Counted from the stretch's first letter, positions 43,710 through 53,123 are shown. The stretch is 64,000 bases of DNA from Rossellomorea sp. BNER (GCA_024213275.1 JANAVG010000014.1:1-64000), one strand, 5' to 3'. Notes: generated by a model not told the origin, from the letters alone. A program made the numbers and translations.

Positions 43710-45161
43710 ATGGAACGGAATGGGAAAAGGGTTTTAATATTCGTAATCATCGCTTTTCTGATTGGCGCGGCAGGAATGTATGGAGGAATGATGACATGGA
43801 ATCTCGTGAGTGCTGGAGATGCTGGAGATGATGGCGCGGCTTCTAGTGAAGAGACTGTTTCAGACAGGCTTCATAAAGTAGAGGTAGCCTATGATTTGAT
43901 AGCGGATAAATACTTTCAAGAAGTGGACAAGGGGCAACTTGTAGAAGGAGCGATTGAAGGGATGCTTCAAACCTTGGAGGACCCGTATTCTGTTTACATG
44001 AATGCTAGTACAGCTAAGCAATTTAACAATTCTCTAGGATCCTCTTTCCAGGGAATTGGAGCAGAAGTGACCGTGATGGATGGGAAGCTTATGATTGTTG
44101 CTCCTTATAAAAATTCACCTGCCGAAGAGGCTGGTTTGAGACCTAATGATCAGATTTTAAAAGTAGATGGAGAAAGTGTAGTGGGATTAGACCTCTATGA
44201 AGCTACAACAAAAATACGTGGCAAAAAAGGAACGACCGTTGAATTGGAGATTGCTAGAGAAGGAGTTTCGAAACCGATCAACGTCAGCGTAAAACGTGAT
44301 GAAATTCCAGTAGAGACGGTTCATTCTGATTTGAAAAAGGATGGAAATAAACCAATTGGGTACCTTGAAATTACATCCTTCTCCGAAAACACATCGAAGG
44401 AATTCAAGAAGCAATTATCTAAATTAGAGGAAAAGGATATCTCAGGCCTGATCATTGATGTCAGAGGAAATCCAGGCGGTCTCCTTTCCAGTGTAGAAGA
44501 AATACTAAATGAACTCGTAACAGAAGAGAATCCATTTGTCCAAATTGAAGAACGAAGTGGAGAAAAAATTAAATATTTTTCTGAGAAAAAGAAGAAAAAG
44601 CCTTATCCGATTACCGTATTAATTGATGAAGGAAGTGCTTCCGCTTCAGAAATTTTGGCGGGTGCATTACAGGAGGCGGAATCCTATCCTCTAATTGGTA
44701 CAAAAACATTTGGAAAAGGAACGGTCCAGCAAGCTGTCCCAATGGGGGATGGAAGCAATATTAAATTGACGATGTTTAAGTGGTTAACTCCTAATGGTCA
44801 GTGGATTCATAAAAAAGGCATTCAGCCGGACATTCCTGTTCGTCAACCGTCTTATTTCTATGCACATCCAATTGAAGTAGAGAAGGAGTTAAAGCAAGAG
44901 ATGAACAATGATCAGATTAAAAATGCTCAAGAAATGCTGCAAGGTCTGGGTTATTTTCCAGGGCGAACAGATGGATATTATAACGAAAAAACAGAACAAG
45001 CCGTGAAAGCATTTCAATCTAAGAATGAGCTTGAACCTACTGGAATCATTGACGAAGATACAGCTAGCAAGCTTCAAGAAGAAATCTTCCTTTCTATAAA
45101 AAATGAAAAAAATGATTTACAGCTTCAAGCAGCAATGGATTATATAAAACGAGTAAACTAA
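43710..45161 (+). CDS. ctpB: S41 carboxy-terminal processing protease CtpB
   Basis: 483 residues: N-terminal membrane anchor or signal (VLIFVIIAFLIGAAGMYGG), PDZ domain (about 95-180, GIGAEVTVMDGKLMIVAPY), S41 protease domain with catalytic Ser in DEGSASASE (about residue 308) and Lys in GTKTFGKGTVQ, and a C-terminal peptidoglycan-binding domain (QEMLQGLGYFPGRTDGYY). In Bacillus CtpB cuts SpoIVFA during sporulation to trigger sigma-K activation. Its usual place next to ftsEX is here interrupted by 12 kb. GGAGGGGG precedes the ATG. Confidence 0.94.
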   Translation: MERNGKRVLIFVIIAFLIGAAGMYGGMMTWNLVSAGDAGDDGAASSEETVSDRLHKVEVAYDLIADKYFQEVDKGQLVEGAIEGMLQTLEDPYSVYMNASTAKQFNNSLGSSFQGIGAEVTVMDGKLMIVAPYKNSPAEEAGLRPNDQILKVDGESVVGLDLYEATTKIRGKKGTTVELEIAREGVSKPINVSVKRDEIPVETVHSDLKKDGNKPIGYLEITSFSENTSKEFKKQLSKLEEKDISGLIIDVRGNPGGLLSSVEEILNELVTEENPFVQIEERSGEKIKYFSEKKKKKPYPITVLIDEGSASASEILAGALQEAESYPLIGTKTFGKGTVQQAVPMGDGSNIKLTMFKWLTPNGQWIHKKGIQPDIPVRQPSYFYAHPIEVEKELKQEMNNDQIKNAQEMLQGLGYFPGRTDGYYNEKTEQAVKAFQSKNELEPTGIIDEDTASKLQEEIFLSIKNEKNDLQLQAAMDYIKRVN

Positions 45162-45193
45162 TGTTAAGATGGGCTGTTCCGGGACATAAGCTT

Positions 45194-45449
45194 AATGAAG
45201 GAGTTTCTCCGGTCTATGTGATAATGTCCTTCAACGGCTAAATGAAAGGAGTTTCTTCGGTCTATCTATGTGATAATGTCCTTCATCAGCTTAATGAAGG
45301 GCATTTCTTCTGTCCTCCTGCATGATAATGTCCTTCAACGGCTAAATGAAGGACATTTCTTCGGTCATCCTACATGATAGTGTCCTTCAACAGCTAAATG
45401 AAGGACATTTCTCCCGTTCCTCCTACATGATAATATCCTTCATCGCCTT
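45194..45449. repeat. Repeat family C, five tandem palindromic units of about 52 bp
   Basis: Units begin (AATGAAGGA or variant) at 45194, 45241, 45293, 45345 and 45397. Each holds TGAAGGACAT and ATGTCCTTCA as arms of a hairpin with a variable loop. The first two units have decayed arms. It lies between ctpB and sipW; the other 400 bp to sipW are AT-rich without a supported gene. Confidence 0.88.
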
Positions 45450-45850
45450 AATAAAAGTCCCAATCATTTTCGGGTGAACATATTTATTTCATAAAACATT
45501 TTAAAAAAATGAACTAAATTTCCCTAAATAAACCTAAATTTTTTCATTTTTACCTAAAATTCTATTAAATTTGGGGTAATTAGTTCCATCTAAAGATAGA
45601 TGACAAAAGGAATATAATCGTCTTCTTTGTTAAGAAACCGTTGGTGGCCGTTTTCCTCTTTCTTCCTTTACTAGGTCATATGGACTTGTTTTAAATGGTT
45701 GACTGTTCGGAATTATCCCAATTTACATACTATTTAACCACTGTCATGATAGAAGTAGAAACGAAAAGAAAGGAGAGAAAAATACTAGAATCCAACCAAA
45801 CCATTCCCAATACCTGCGAAGATCTACTATGAAAAAGGTGGGAGAACAAA

Positions 45851-46405
45851 ATGAAAAATAAATCAATGAGAAGTGTAGGGCGAATCTTTTTGATTCTAGG
45901 TATTTCCTTAGTAATCTATATTTTTTTCACCATCTATCAATCGAATAAAACACCTGGGGAACTTCCCAGCTTTTTTGGCTATACACCGCTAACTGTACTC
46001 TCAAACTCTATGAATCCTCACTTAGAGAGTGGAGATTTGACGTTTATTCAGAGAGTCCCGTTTGACAAAATATCAGTGGGAGACGTCATAACGTATCGGG
46101 AAGAGACAGATAAGTTTATTACACATAGAGTAATGCAAATGACAGAAAAAAATGGACAAGCCGCTTTCATTACAAAGGGTGACAACAACAATGCAGACGA
46201 TGCAAATCCAGTCCTAAAAGAACAACTGATAGGCAAGCAGGTTTTCACAATACCCAAGATTGGTTTTCTTATACAATTTATGTCGAAACCGTTAGGCTTT
46301 ATGTTGTTCTTAGCAGTACCGTTTACAGGATATATTTGCCTGACTGTTTATGAAAGGCTTGCAAGAACAAGAAAAACTGAAACTAATACAATTGGGGGAT
46401 CATAA
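45851..46405 (+). CDS. sipW: Type I signal peptidase SipW
   Basis: 184 residues, ER-type signal peptidase: N-terminal TM (12-30), catalytic Ser53 in LSNSMNPHLESGD, His92 in KFITHRVM replacing the bacterial Lys, the GDNNNADDANPV motif, and a C-terminal TM (about 145-170). SipW processes TasA-type matrix proteins. ATG 45851 follows AAAAAGGTGGGAG. tasA follows after one base. Confidence 0.93.
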   Translation: MKNKSMRSVGRIFLILGISLVIYIFFTIYQSNKTPGELPSFFGYTPLTVLSNSMNPHLESGDLTFIQRVPFDKISVGDVITYREETDKFITHRVMQMTEKNGQAAFITKGDNNNADDANPVLKEQLIGKQVFTIPKIGFLIQFMSKPLGFMLFLAVPFTGYICLTVYERLARTRKTETNTIGGS

Positions 46406-46406
46406 T

Positions 46407-47129
46407 ATGAAAATAGTAGCGGCAAAAAAAGCACTTTTGGGTACTACGTTAGCTGGAGCAATTGCTATAGGAGCAAGCTTTGGGACTTATTCTTGGTTCA
46501 CATCTGAGACAGTGGCAACAGGTGAGATTACTAATGGTGTCTTAGAAATAAATAACGGTGAAAATATTAGTGAACGCATTGTAAATGTTGATAAGTTTGC
46601 TCCATCACAGCTCATTTATGGAGATTGGATGACCTTAGATAACACAGGAACAATGGACGCACATTTACAAGCGACATTACATCAATCCATTAATAAAGAA
46701 CTATCAGTCGATACATACAAAATGGGGTATGTAGCACTTAAATACAAGGTAAAGCCATCAGGTGATGTTCTGAAAAAATCCCAGATGATGCTAGAAGAAC
46801 TTTTTGATGGAACGACGAATGAAGTAGGTAAATCCGTAAAATCCGGAACAGAAATTGCTCCTGGTGTTGAAGTCATCACAGGTTTTATCAATAACACGGA
46901 TGCCAAACAGCGTTCCGCGAATATTGGTGAGAAAACAGTCGTTCTTGGAGATGGAGCAGAGAATGGTAACATCAATAAGTTCTGGCAATTAAAATCGGAT
47001 GAATACATCGATCTTTCCTTTGCGATTAAACTAGACGAACATGCAGGGAATGATTATCAAGGTGTTCAATACAATGCGGAACTTACTGTAAAAGCCAAAC
47101 AAACGGATGACGGTTCACAGTACGAATAA
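46407..47129 (+). CDS. tasA: TasA/camelysin family biofilm matrix protein
   Basis: 240 residues from ATG 46407 (GGGGGA site). Signal peptide of SipW type (KKALLGTTLAGAIAIGASFGTYSWFT), then the M73/TasA domain (ATGEITNGVLEINNGENISE, GDWMTLDNTGTMDAHLQ, FWQLKSDEYIDLSFAIKLDEHAGNDYQG). It forms extracellular fibres in biofilms. It could be a CalY-like form; the short length is nearer TasA/CalY of the B. cereus type. No tapA gene precedes sipW. Confidence 0.88.
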   Translation: MKIVAAKKALLGTTLAGAIAIGASFGTYSWFTSETVATGEITNGVLEINNGENISERIVNVDKFAPSQLIYGDWMTLDNTGTMDAHLQATLHQSINKELSVDTYKMGYVALKYKVKPSGDVLKKSQMMLEELFDGTTNEVGKSVKSGTEIAPGVEVITGFINNTDAKQRSANIGEKTVVLGDGAENGNINKFWQLKSDEYIDLSFAIKLDEHAGNDYQGVQYNAELTVKAKQTDDGSQYE

Positions 47130-47138
47130 ATGTAAAAG

Positions 47139-47186
47139 GAGTGTAGTCGGCTGGGAGATCTCCCCTGATTACACTCTTAAATTTTT
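47139..47186 (+). terminator. hairpin after tasA
   Basis: GAGTGTAGTC and GATTACACTC form a 10-bp stem (one wobble) with inner pairing, followed by a T-rich stretch. Probable terminator. Confidence 0.65.
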
Positions 47187-47250
47187 CAAAAATCCATGTC
47201 GCATGATAAAGTAAACTTACCTAATAAAGCACAGATAGGGAGTGTCCAAG

Positions 47251-47937
47251 GTGAGTGACTTAGAAATTATCGTTTTAAATGAAGAAGATGCAAGAGTAGC
47301 GGAGGCTAGTGGGGCGGACCGGTTAGAGCTTGTAACAGCGATTAGTGAAGGCGGATTAACCCCTGGTTACGATGTGATCGAAAAAGTTGTGAACAGCGTG
47401 ACGATTCCTGTGCAAGTAATGGTTCGTCCACATAGTAACTCTTTCGTTTATAGTGAAACGGATGTTCGACAAATGAGGAAAGACATTGAAATCGTTAAGC
47501 AATTAGGAGCGAATGGCATTGTTTTTGGTTCATTAACAGAAAAAGGTGAGCTGAATACGCCCTTATTAAGAAAGATTATTGAGTTTTCAGAAGGACTATC
47601 GGTTACCTTTCACCGGGCGATTGACGAAGCAAATGACCCGGTTTCATTGTATAAGCAGTTAAAGTCCTTCCAGATAAAAATTGATCGTGTGCTCACATCC
47701 GGAGGGGCTGCAAATGTGAGTTTGGGATTACAAAAGCTACAAGCCATGCTGAAATATGGGGGGCCAACCATTATGCCTGGATCGGGTTTAACCTTAGATA
47801 ATATTGAAGAAATTCATGGAGAATTAAAAGCAAAGGAATATCACTTTGGTTCAGGAGTACGAAAACAAAGTCATTTCCAATGTGGAATTGAGCCAAAGAA
47901 AATAGAAGAAATAAAGAGAATCATTTCAAAAAGGTAA
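47251..47937 (+). CDS. cutC: CutC family copper homeostasis protein
   Basis: 228 residues from GTG 47251 (AGGGAG 8 bp upstream; GTG 47242 also in frame). TIM-barrel CutC domain: ASGADRLELVTAISEGGLTPGYD, VMVRPHSNSFVYSETD, GANGIVFGSL, VTFHRAIDEANDP, RVLTSGG and IMPGSGLT. The link to copper comes from E. coli genetics and is debated; the biochemical role is open. Confidence 0.93.
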   Translation: MSDLEIIVLNEEDARVAEASGADRLELVTAISEGGLTPGYDVIEKVVNSVTIPVQVMVRPHSNSFVYSETDVRQMRKDIEIVKQLGANGIVFGSLTEKGELNTPLLRKIIEFSEGLSVTFHRAIDEANDPVSLYKQLKSFQIKIDRVLTSGGAANVSLGLQKLQAMLKYGGPTIMPGSGLTLDNIEEIHGELKAKEYHFGSGVRKQSHFQCGIEPKKIEEIKRIISKR

Positions 47938-48013
47938 CCGTGGTTCATTTGAAAATACAATTTATCACGTTTGTATGTTTGTGAATAGAATAAAGCAAAT
48001 GGAAGGAACGGAG

Positions 48014-48400
48014 ATGGAAGAAGAAATGAATACATCAATATTTGTCGATCCTGATATTGATTTAAGCAGTGAAGGGACTGTTTCAGTAATTGTTCACTTC
48101 AAAACTCAGCCTGCCCGTGTAGCAATGGCGCTAGCAAAGGAGCAAGGAAACCTGCTATCTTTTGAACAAGCTACACAAAAGGTTGAAAACAGTCATGCCC
48201 GCTTCCTCAAAGAGCTCGAACAAGGCTTAGTAGGAAAGCATGTGGAATATACGATAACACGTACCTATAAAACGGTTATTAATGGAATGGCGATGAAACT
48301 GCCTGCAAAATCGATTATAAGGTTATTACAATCATCGGAAATAGCCGCCATCTATGCTAATCAAGAAGTCCAGCTTGATCCGCCAATTCAGTTTTATTAA
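48014..48400 (+). CDS. Orphan subtilase propeptide (inhibitor I9 domain), Vpr-like
   Basis: 128 residues from ATG 48014 (GGAAGG site). The body resembles the I9 propeptide that precedes Vpr-type secreted subtilases (VSVIVHFKTQPARVAMALAKEQ, ENSHARFLKELEQ, YTITRTYKTVINGMAMKLPAKSIIRLLQSSEIAAIYANQEVQL) but it stops exactly where a protease domain would begin. There is no signal peptide in this start. It is either a truncated vpr or a free-standing protease inhibitor. The next gene is on the other strand, so no protease remnant follows. Confidence 0.7.
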   Translation: MEEEMNTSIFVDPDIDLSSEGTVSVIVHFKTQPARVAMALAKEQGNLLSFEQATQKVENSHARFLKELEQGLVGKHVEYTITRTYKTVINGMAMKLPAKSIIRLLQSSEIAAIYANQEVQLDPPIQFY

Positions 48401-48411
48401 TCACTAGAATT

Positions 48412-48523
48412 GCTGTCCCAAAAGGGATCTGGACCCACCATATTCGCCCATATAAAGAAGATGTTTTGGGTTTACTTATATATATTGAAGCTGTGGTTCC
48501 TGACACCTTGATTTTGGGATAGC
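48412..48523. repeat. possible small mobile element remnant with inverted ends
   Basis: GCTGTCCCAAAA at 48412 and TTTTGGGATAGC at 48512-48523 are imperfect inverted repeats about 112 bp across, enclosing no gene. It may instead act as a bidirectional terminator for the convergent genes. Confidence 0.35.
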
Positions 48524-48546
48524 CTCTTTCCATTTACAGTTCGGAT

Positions 48547-49791
48547 TTATTCTAAATCATAATAGCTTTTTTCACTTGTCATTTTATCGGATGCCAGTTG
48601 AAAGGCTTTTTCTTCTTGTTCTGTTTTTACATAATACAAAAATAGTTTTTTTTCATAATGCTGCTTCATAAACTGATCTCCATTGGCAATGAAATTGGGA
48701 AGGGCTGTGTTTTCGATATACTCATATAGTTTTTTCTCGTTTTGATTGATTGTATGGAGTTGAATGACAAAATCGCTTTCTTTTGGATCCTGATTTTGTT
48801 GTGCCATTTTCAATCCTTTTTTAGCTAAATCGATAAGTTCTGCTTTGGTGAGGAGACTCCCTTTATAGCAAGCAGAAATATATGCATTCAGTGAGATTAA
48901 ATAATGAGAAGCTTCCTCTGTTATAAGCTCCAGGGCTTTTTCATACGATTGTTTTGCCTCGGAGTATCGTTTTCTTCTAAAATATTCGAATGCTAGATTG
49001 TGATGGATCTTAGACGCTCTATCAATAGAGTTGACTGATTCACAGACTTTCAATAGCTTTTCATATTGTTGTTTGGTTTCCTCGATATCATGAGGTTCTT
49101 TGGAATTCAGCTGGACTAATATTAATGTTTCTGTATCTATGATTCGTAAAATATTTAATGTTCTCTGGAAGAATTGCAACGCTTTCCTTCCGTAATAATA
49201 GGCAAAGATATTTGAGTGGGTGGAATGGTAGGCAATTGCCAAATGATAATAAAATTCTGCGTTTGGATAATCGTGATCAATTTGCTTTAAAATTTCAATG
49301 CAAGATTTAAAATTACCCGTTAGAAACAGAAAGATTCCCTCAACATGTTTAAAGAAGTTCTGTTCATAAGGGGAAAGGAGACGATATTGCTCTCTGATTG
49401 TTTCTAAGATTTCTTTTGTTTTCGGCTTTTCATTTACAAATAAATAATATCTTGCCAGTAATAGATTATATTGAATTTTAAAATCAGTTAGAAATCTTAA
49501 AGGTTCTTTTTCTATTTCGTCTTTAAGTTGGTGGATTTCATTTGAACGGACCATTATGATTGCATTGTTCCATTTTGACAGTTTTTCTTGTAAGAGACGA
49601 TAACGAGAACGTTCAGTATCCATGGTGATTCCAAGCTTATTAGCAAGTAAATCGGTAATTTCATGGGAATACTCTGTGATCCCTCGTTCGATTTTACTAA
49701 GGTGTGTAACTGAACAAACTCCTTGAGCAAGCTGGCCTTGAGTTAATCCTGCCTCTTCGCGATGAAATTTAATCAATTTTCCCTCAATCAT
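48547..49791 (-). CDS. HTH_XRE regulator with TPR repeats (RNPP-like)
   Basis: 414 residues: an N-terminal Xre helix-turn-helix (about 5-60, HREEAGLTQGQLAQGVCSVTHLSKIERG) and a long helical C-terminal part with TPR-type repeats (such as AFEYFRRKRYSEAKQSYEKALEL). This is the layout of RNPP regulators (NprR, PlcR, Rap relatives) that bind secreted peptides. No small export-signal peptide gene follows it on the minus strand, so a cognate peptide is not shown. An ATG start at 49791. Confidence 0.82.
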   Translation of the reverse strand: MIEGKLIKFHREEAGLTQGQLAQGVCSVTHLSKIERGITEYSHEITDLLANKLGITMDTERSRYRLLQEKLSKWNNAIIMVRSNEIHQLKDEIEKEPLRFLTDFKIQYNLLLARYYLFVNEKPKTKEILETIREQYRLLSPYEQNFFKHVEGIFLFLTGNFKSCIEILKQIDHDYPNAEFYYHLAIAYHSTHSNIFAYYYGRKALQFFQRTLNILRIIDTETLILVQLNSKEPHDIEETKQQYEKLLKVCESVNSIDRASKIHHNLAFEYFRRKRYSEAKQSYEKALELITEEASHYLISLNAYISACYKGSLLTKAELIDLAKKGLKMAQQNQDPKESDFVIQLHTINQNEKKLYEYIENTALPNFIANGDQFMKQHYEKKLFLYYVKTEQEEKAFQLASDKMTSEKSYYDLE

Positions 49792-50212
49792 AATTCACCC
49801 CAAGTAAACGTTTTTCCCTCTATTATAGGAAAGTCTATATATTTATTCTATAGTGGAAGAGGAAGACGGAGGTCTGATGACAAAAAAACACTCCTTAGGA
49901 AGGGGAGTTGAAACTAAAATGTTATTCACATAAATAGTGGGATAAAAGGCCTATTTCACTACCCTGAATCTTTCTTTTAATATAAAAAGATTAACAGAAA
50001 GGTTTTGTGTATTAATTTCTGAAAATTATGATAAAATAACGTTTAATCTGATAATTACTGACGACATTTTTTCTATTTCCCGGGAAAGAACCTTAATGCT
50101 GTCGAAAGAAGACATAATTTCCTAAAAGATTATGACAAATAGCAATAGGTTTTAGTGGTAGCTTTTGATAGAATGATAAAAAAGACTAGTTACTGGAGGA
50201 TGGTGACACACA

Positions 50213-51406
50213 TTGTTGCAGCTATGGTTCCTCGATTTAGTAGAATCAATTGGGAAATTTTTTATCCATCCCATTTTCTATATTTCTATTATATTGACAT
50301 ACATATTAGGTCTTGGACGTGTAAAACAAGAAAGGAAGTACTTTCATACAAGAGTATATGATCTCTATCATGAACTTCGATTCTTATTTCCATTAGGTTT
50401 TCTATTAGGGATTAGTTTTTCACTTATTACCATTGCAACAGGAATGACAACTTCTATGGGGGCAATCATGTTAATAGCTGTTGTTACACTGTTAACGGGA
50501 GTTACTTTACGACTTCGATTGCTTACGCCTGCTATTACGATTGGGATTCCTTTTTTGGTGCTTTTTATAATAAAGCAATTTGAAATAAAGGTTCCGGTTT
50601 TTAGTGCTTATTTTAATCGAATAGATGAAGGTCTATTAACTTCATTGGTGTTGTTAGCAGGTCTTCTTCTCCTAATCGAAGGAATTCTGATCAAGACGAA
50701 TGGATGGAAAAAGACGACACCGCTTTTGATTAAGAGTCCTAGAGGTTTAAACATTGGAGCCCATCGAGGGAAGAAACTATGGTTGGTCCCTATGTTTTTA
50801 TTGATTCCGGGCGGGGAATTGGCTCTGCCATTTGAATGGTGGCCAGTTATTTCTGTTGGAGAACAAACCTTTTCTCTAGTTTTAATTCCATTTTTAATTG
50901 GGTTTCAACAGTTGGTCAAGAGCACACTTCCTCAGGTTGCAATCAAATACCTGGGAAATCAAGTATTCTGGCTAGGGGCATTTGTCATTACGTTAGCCAT
51001 CATCGGTATATATGTACCGCTATTCATGGTTTTTGCTGTCGTAACAGCGATTATCGGAAGAGAGTGGGTTTCATTCCGTCACCGTTCAGAAGAAGAATCC
51101 AAGAGCTTTTATTTTTCTCAAAGGGAGAAAGGCTTAATGGTATTAGCGGTCATTCCAGGATCTCCTGCCGAAAAAATGACACTTGAAGTTGGAGAGGTCA
51201 TTGAAAAAGTGAATGGTGTCGAGGTTCATACGGAGAGAGGCTTATATGAAGCCATCCAGAATAACCGTGCCTATTGCAAACTTGAAGTGATCGACGTAAA
51301 TGGACAAATACGATTTGCTCAAGGGGCGCTATATGAGGATGACCATCATGAACTAGGTATTGTTGTGGTTGGGGAAGGGAAGAAGTGGTCCAAGGATGCG
51401 ATGTGA
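50213..51406 (+). CDS. minJ: Cell-division topological determinant MinJ
   Basis: 397 residues: several TM helices in the N-terminal 290 residues and a C-terminal PDZ domain (about 300-380, VLAVIPGSPAEKMTLEVGEVIEKVNGVEV). The HPIFYISIILTYILGLGRVKQERKYFHTRV stretch is characteristic. MinJ links DivIVA at the poles to MinCD. The start appears to be TTG 50213 with GGTGA 7 bp upstream. In B. subtilis minJ lies near ctpB; here sipW, tasA, cutC and two others intervene. The 420 bp upstream hold no supported gene. Confidence 0.88.
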   Translation: MLQLWFLDLVESIGKFFIHPIFYISIILTYILGLGRVKQERKYFHTRVYDLYHELRFLFPLGFLLGISFSLITIATGMTTSMGAIMLIAVVTLLTGVTLRLRLLTPAITIGIPFLVLFIIKQFEIKVPVFSAYFNRIDEGLLTSLVLLAGLLLLIEGILIKTNGWKKTTPLLIKSPRGLNIGAHRGKKLWLVPMFLLIPGGELALPFEWWPVISVGEQTFSLVLIPFLIGFQQLVKSTLPQVAIKYLGNQVFWLGAFVITLAIIGIYVPLFMVFAVVTAIIGREWVSFRHRSEEESKSFYFSQREKGLMVLAVIPGSPAEKMTLEVGEVIEKVNGVEVHTERGLYEAIQNNRAYCKLEVIDVNGQIRFAQGALYEDDHHELGIVVVGEGKKWSKDAM

Positions 51407-51458
51407 GAGTGATTATTCAAAATCATCTGGAAACCTAAATGATGCCTGAATTAAATGA

Positions 51459-51508
51459 TAAAAAAACAACGGGAGTATAAAAATACTTAAACCGTTGTTT
51501 TTTTTGTT
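51459..51508. terminator. bidirectional terminator between minJ and serine hydrolase
   Basis: AAAACAACGG and CCGTTGTTTT pair with A-rich left and T-rich right flanks, so it works for both convergent genes. Confidence 0.88.
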
Positions 51509-51567
51509 GGGAATTTTTAGGGGCTAGATATTAAGTCTTTGAAGGACAGAGCTACTTAAAAGAGGAC

Positions 51568-52932
51568 TTAAAATGTTCTTCGTTTTGAAGGATAAACCTC
51601 CTTAAAAGAACAACTTTCTAAGCGTCTGTACATACGTGATCCAAAAAGAGCTGCCCATGGTTGGTTTCTATTTTTAAAGAAGAAACGAATCGGTTCATCT
51701 TTGTTCTTTATGACAAGAGTATCTGCACCACTTGCCCTCAGGTCAAATTGCCTTCCACCCGATTCAGCTTTTAGCGTATCTTCATCTAAAAGAATCGTAA
51801 GTTCCCCTTGCTCTTCTGTCCTATATGTACCAACAAAACGTTGGAGCTCTTGTAAAGAGGCTTCATAGTGTGGTTCAATGCTTCGTTTTTTTTCTATCGG
51901 TAACCCTAATGCAGTATTTATGGCAGCCAGCCAAATTTCACTTACAGAAACAGCTGATCCATTCGTTAACACTGCTGCCACTAACTGTTTCTCAGGCACA
52001 AATCCAAAATGAGAAGAGACTCCAGGCTGGCTGCCCCCATGTTCGACCAATGTTAGGTTGGAATAGTGAGGTGTCATTTTTAACCCATATCCATAAAATG
52101 AATTTCTACCGACACGATGTACGGGGTTCCACATTTCTCTCAAATCTTCTTTGTTTAAGATGGATGTATCATTTGAACTACGATTTCCAACAAATCGATG
52201 ACCATATTTCAACAAATCTATTACCGTGGAACGGATCCCTCCACCGACTTCATAATTTCCTAAAGCAGGCCAAGAACAGCATTCTAATTTTTCAGTTTCC
52301 ACATTCCATTCGTATGGTACAGATACATTGTGAAACTTTGACACTTCTTCAAGACTAAATGTCGAACGGTTCATGTTCAATGGTGTTAACACTTGTTCTG
52401 TGACATACCTTCTAAAGAGACGACCTGTCAATCTTTCAATAATGGCTCCTAATAATAGAAATGTATCATTACAATAGCTAAAATATTCTCCCGGCTTCCC
52501 TAATAGTTCGTATTGTTCTGTTGCTAAATATTCGAGATGTTCATCAAACTTATTCAACCCTTCTCTACGTTTCATAGGGGGCAGTCCAGTTGTATGGGTC
52601 AGTAGGTGATGGATTTTAATACTGTTTAAATCTTCTCTCCCACGTACTTTGAACTCAGGAAGATAGTTTGTTACCGGATCGTTGACCGAAAGCATTCCTT
52701 GTTTCGCTAACTGCATGATCACCATCGCAGTAAATGATTTTGTAATCGATGCTATACCGAAAATGGTATCCGGTGTGACTGGTTGTTTAGTGATGATATC
52801 ACTCACACCAAATCCTTTTTGATAAATGATTTCTCCGTTTTGTGCAACAGCAACAGCAGCACCTGGTATGTTTTCCTTTTTTATTAACGTTTGGAGATGA
52901 TCTTCAAAAAGATTCCAATTAATATTTTGCAT
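51568..52932 (-). CDS. Beta-lactamase/PBP-like serine hydrolase
   Basis: 454 residues. Class C beta-lactamase fold with S-x-x-K at Ser62-Lys65 (ASITKSFTAM), Y-x-N at Tyr152 (YFSYCNDTF) and the HGG triad (VEHGGSQPGVSS), plus a C-terminal beta-rich ~100-residue extension. No signal peptide. Such proteins are esterases, peptidases or amidases; the substrate is unknown. It has a good AGGAGG-type site (revealed as CCTCC at 52940) and stands alone. Confidence 0.88.
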   Translation of the reverse strand: MQNINWNLFEDHLQTLIKKENIPGAAVAVAQNGEIIYQKGFGVSDIITKQPVTPDTIFGIASITKSFTAMVIMQLAKQGMLSVNDPVTNYLPEFKVRGREDLNSIKIHHLLTHTTGLPPMKRREGLNKFDEHLEYLATEQYELLGKPGEYFSYCNDTFLLLGAIIERLTGRLFRRYVTEQVLTPLNMNRSTFSLEEVSKFHNVSVPYEWNVETEKLECCSWPALGNYEVGGGIRSTVIDLLKYGHRFVGNRSSNDTSILNKEDLREMWNPVHRVGRNSFYGYGLKMTPHYSNLTLVEHGGSQPGVSSHFGFVPEKQLVAAVLTNGSAVSVSEIWLAAINTALGLPIEKKRSIEPHYEASLQELQRFVGTYRTEEQGELTILLDEDTLKAESGGRQFDLRASGADTLVIKNKDEPIRFFFKNRNQPWAALFGSRMYRRLESCSFKEVYPSKRRTF

Positions 52933-53105
52933 AATTACCTCCTATTTACCTTTACTCTTCTCAAAATTATACAGTACGAACGCGATAACCTATATCTTAA
53001 ATAAACATTCGAAGGTTTCATTCTTTAGAAAAGAAATTCTATTAGACTATCAGATTAATCCATAAGTCTTGCATTATTTATTTTAAAAAGAATGTCACTG
53101 CAAAT

Positions 53106-53123
53106 ATAGGGGAATCCCCCTAT
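53106..53123. promoter_or_regulatory. G-tract inverted repeat upstream of the SQR operon
   Basis: ATAGGGG-AATC-CCCCTAT, a perfect 7-bp inverted repeat about 100 bp before sqr. G/C tracts flanked by TA resemble operators of CsoR/CstR-type repressors that govern sulfide operons, but no such repressor gene is in the window. Confidence 0.4.

Noticed and set aside
43428..43831. Several 63-91 codon frames before ctpB on both strands
   Set aside because: They run through the 25-bp repeats and a terminator, or overlap the start of ctpB in another frame; no consistent coding character.
43710..45161. C-terminal domain of ctpB as a foreign fusion
   Set aside because: A peptidoglycan-binding tail is normal for CtpB-type proteases of this length.
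48401..48546. Signal-peptide gene for the HTH-TPR regulator
   Set aside because: The minus-strand frame here begins with a charged, non-secretory sequence and continues antisense to the neighbouring gene; no export signal.
50155..50361. 68-codon frame overlapping the start of minJ
   Set aside because: It lies in another frame over the conserved minJ N-terminus.
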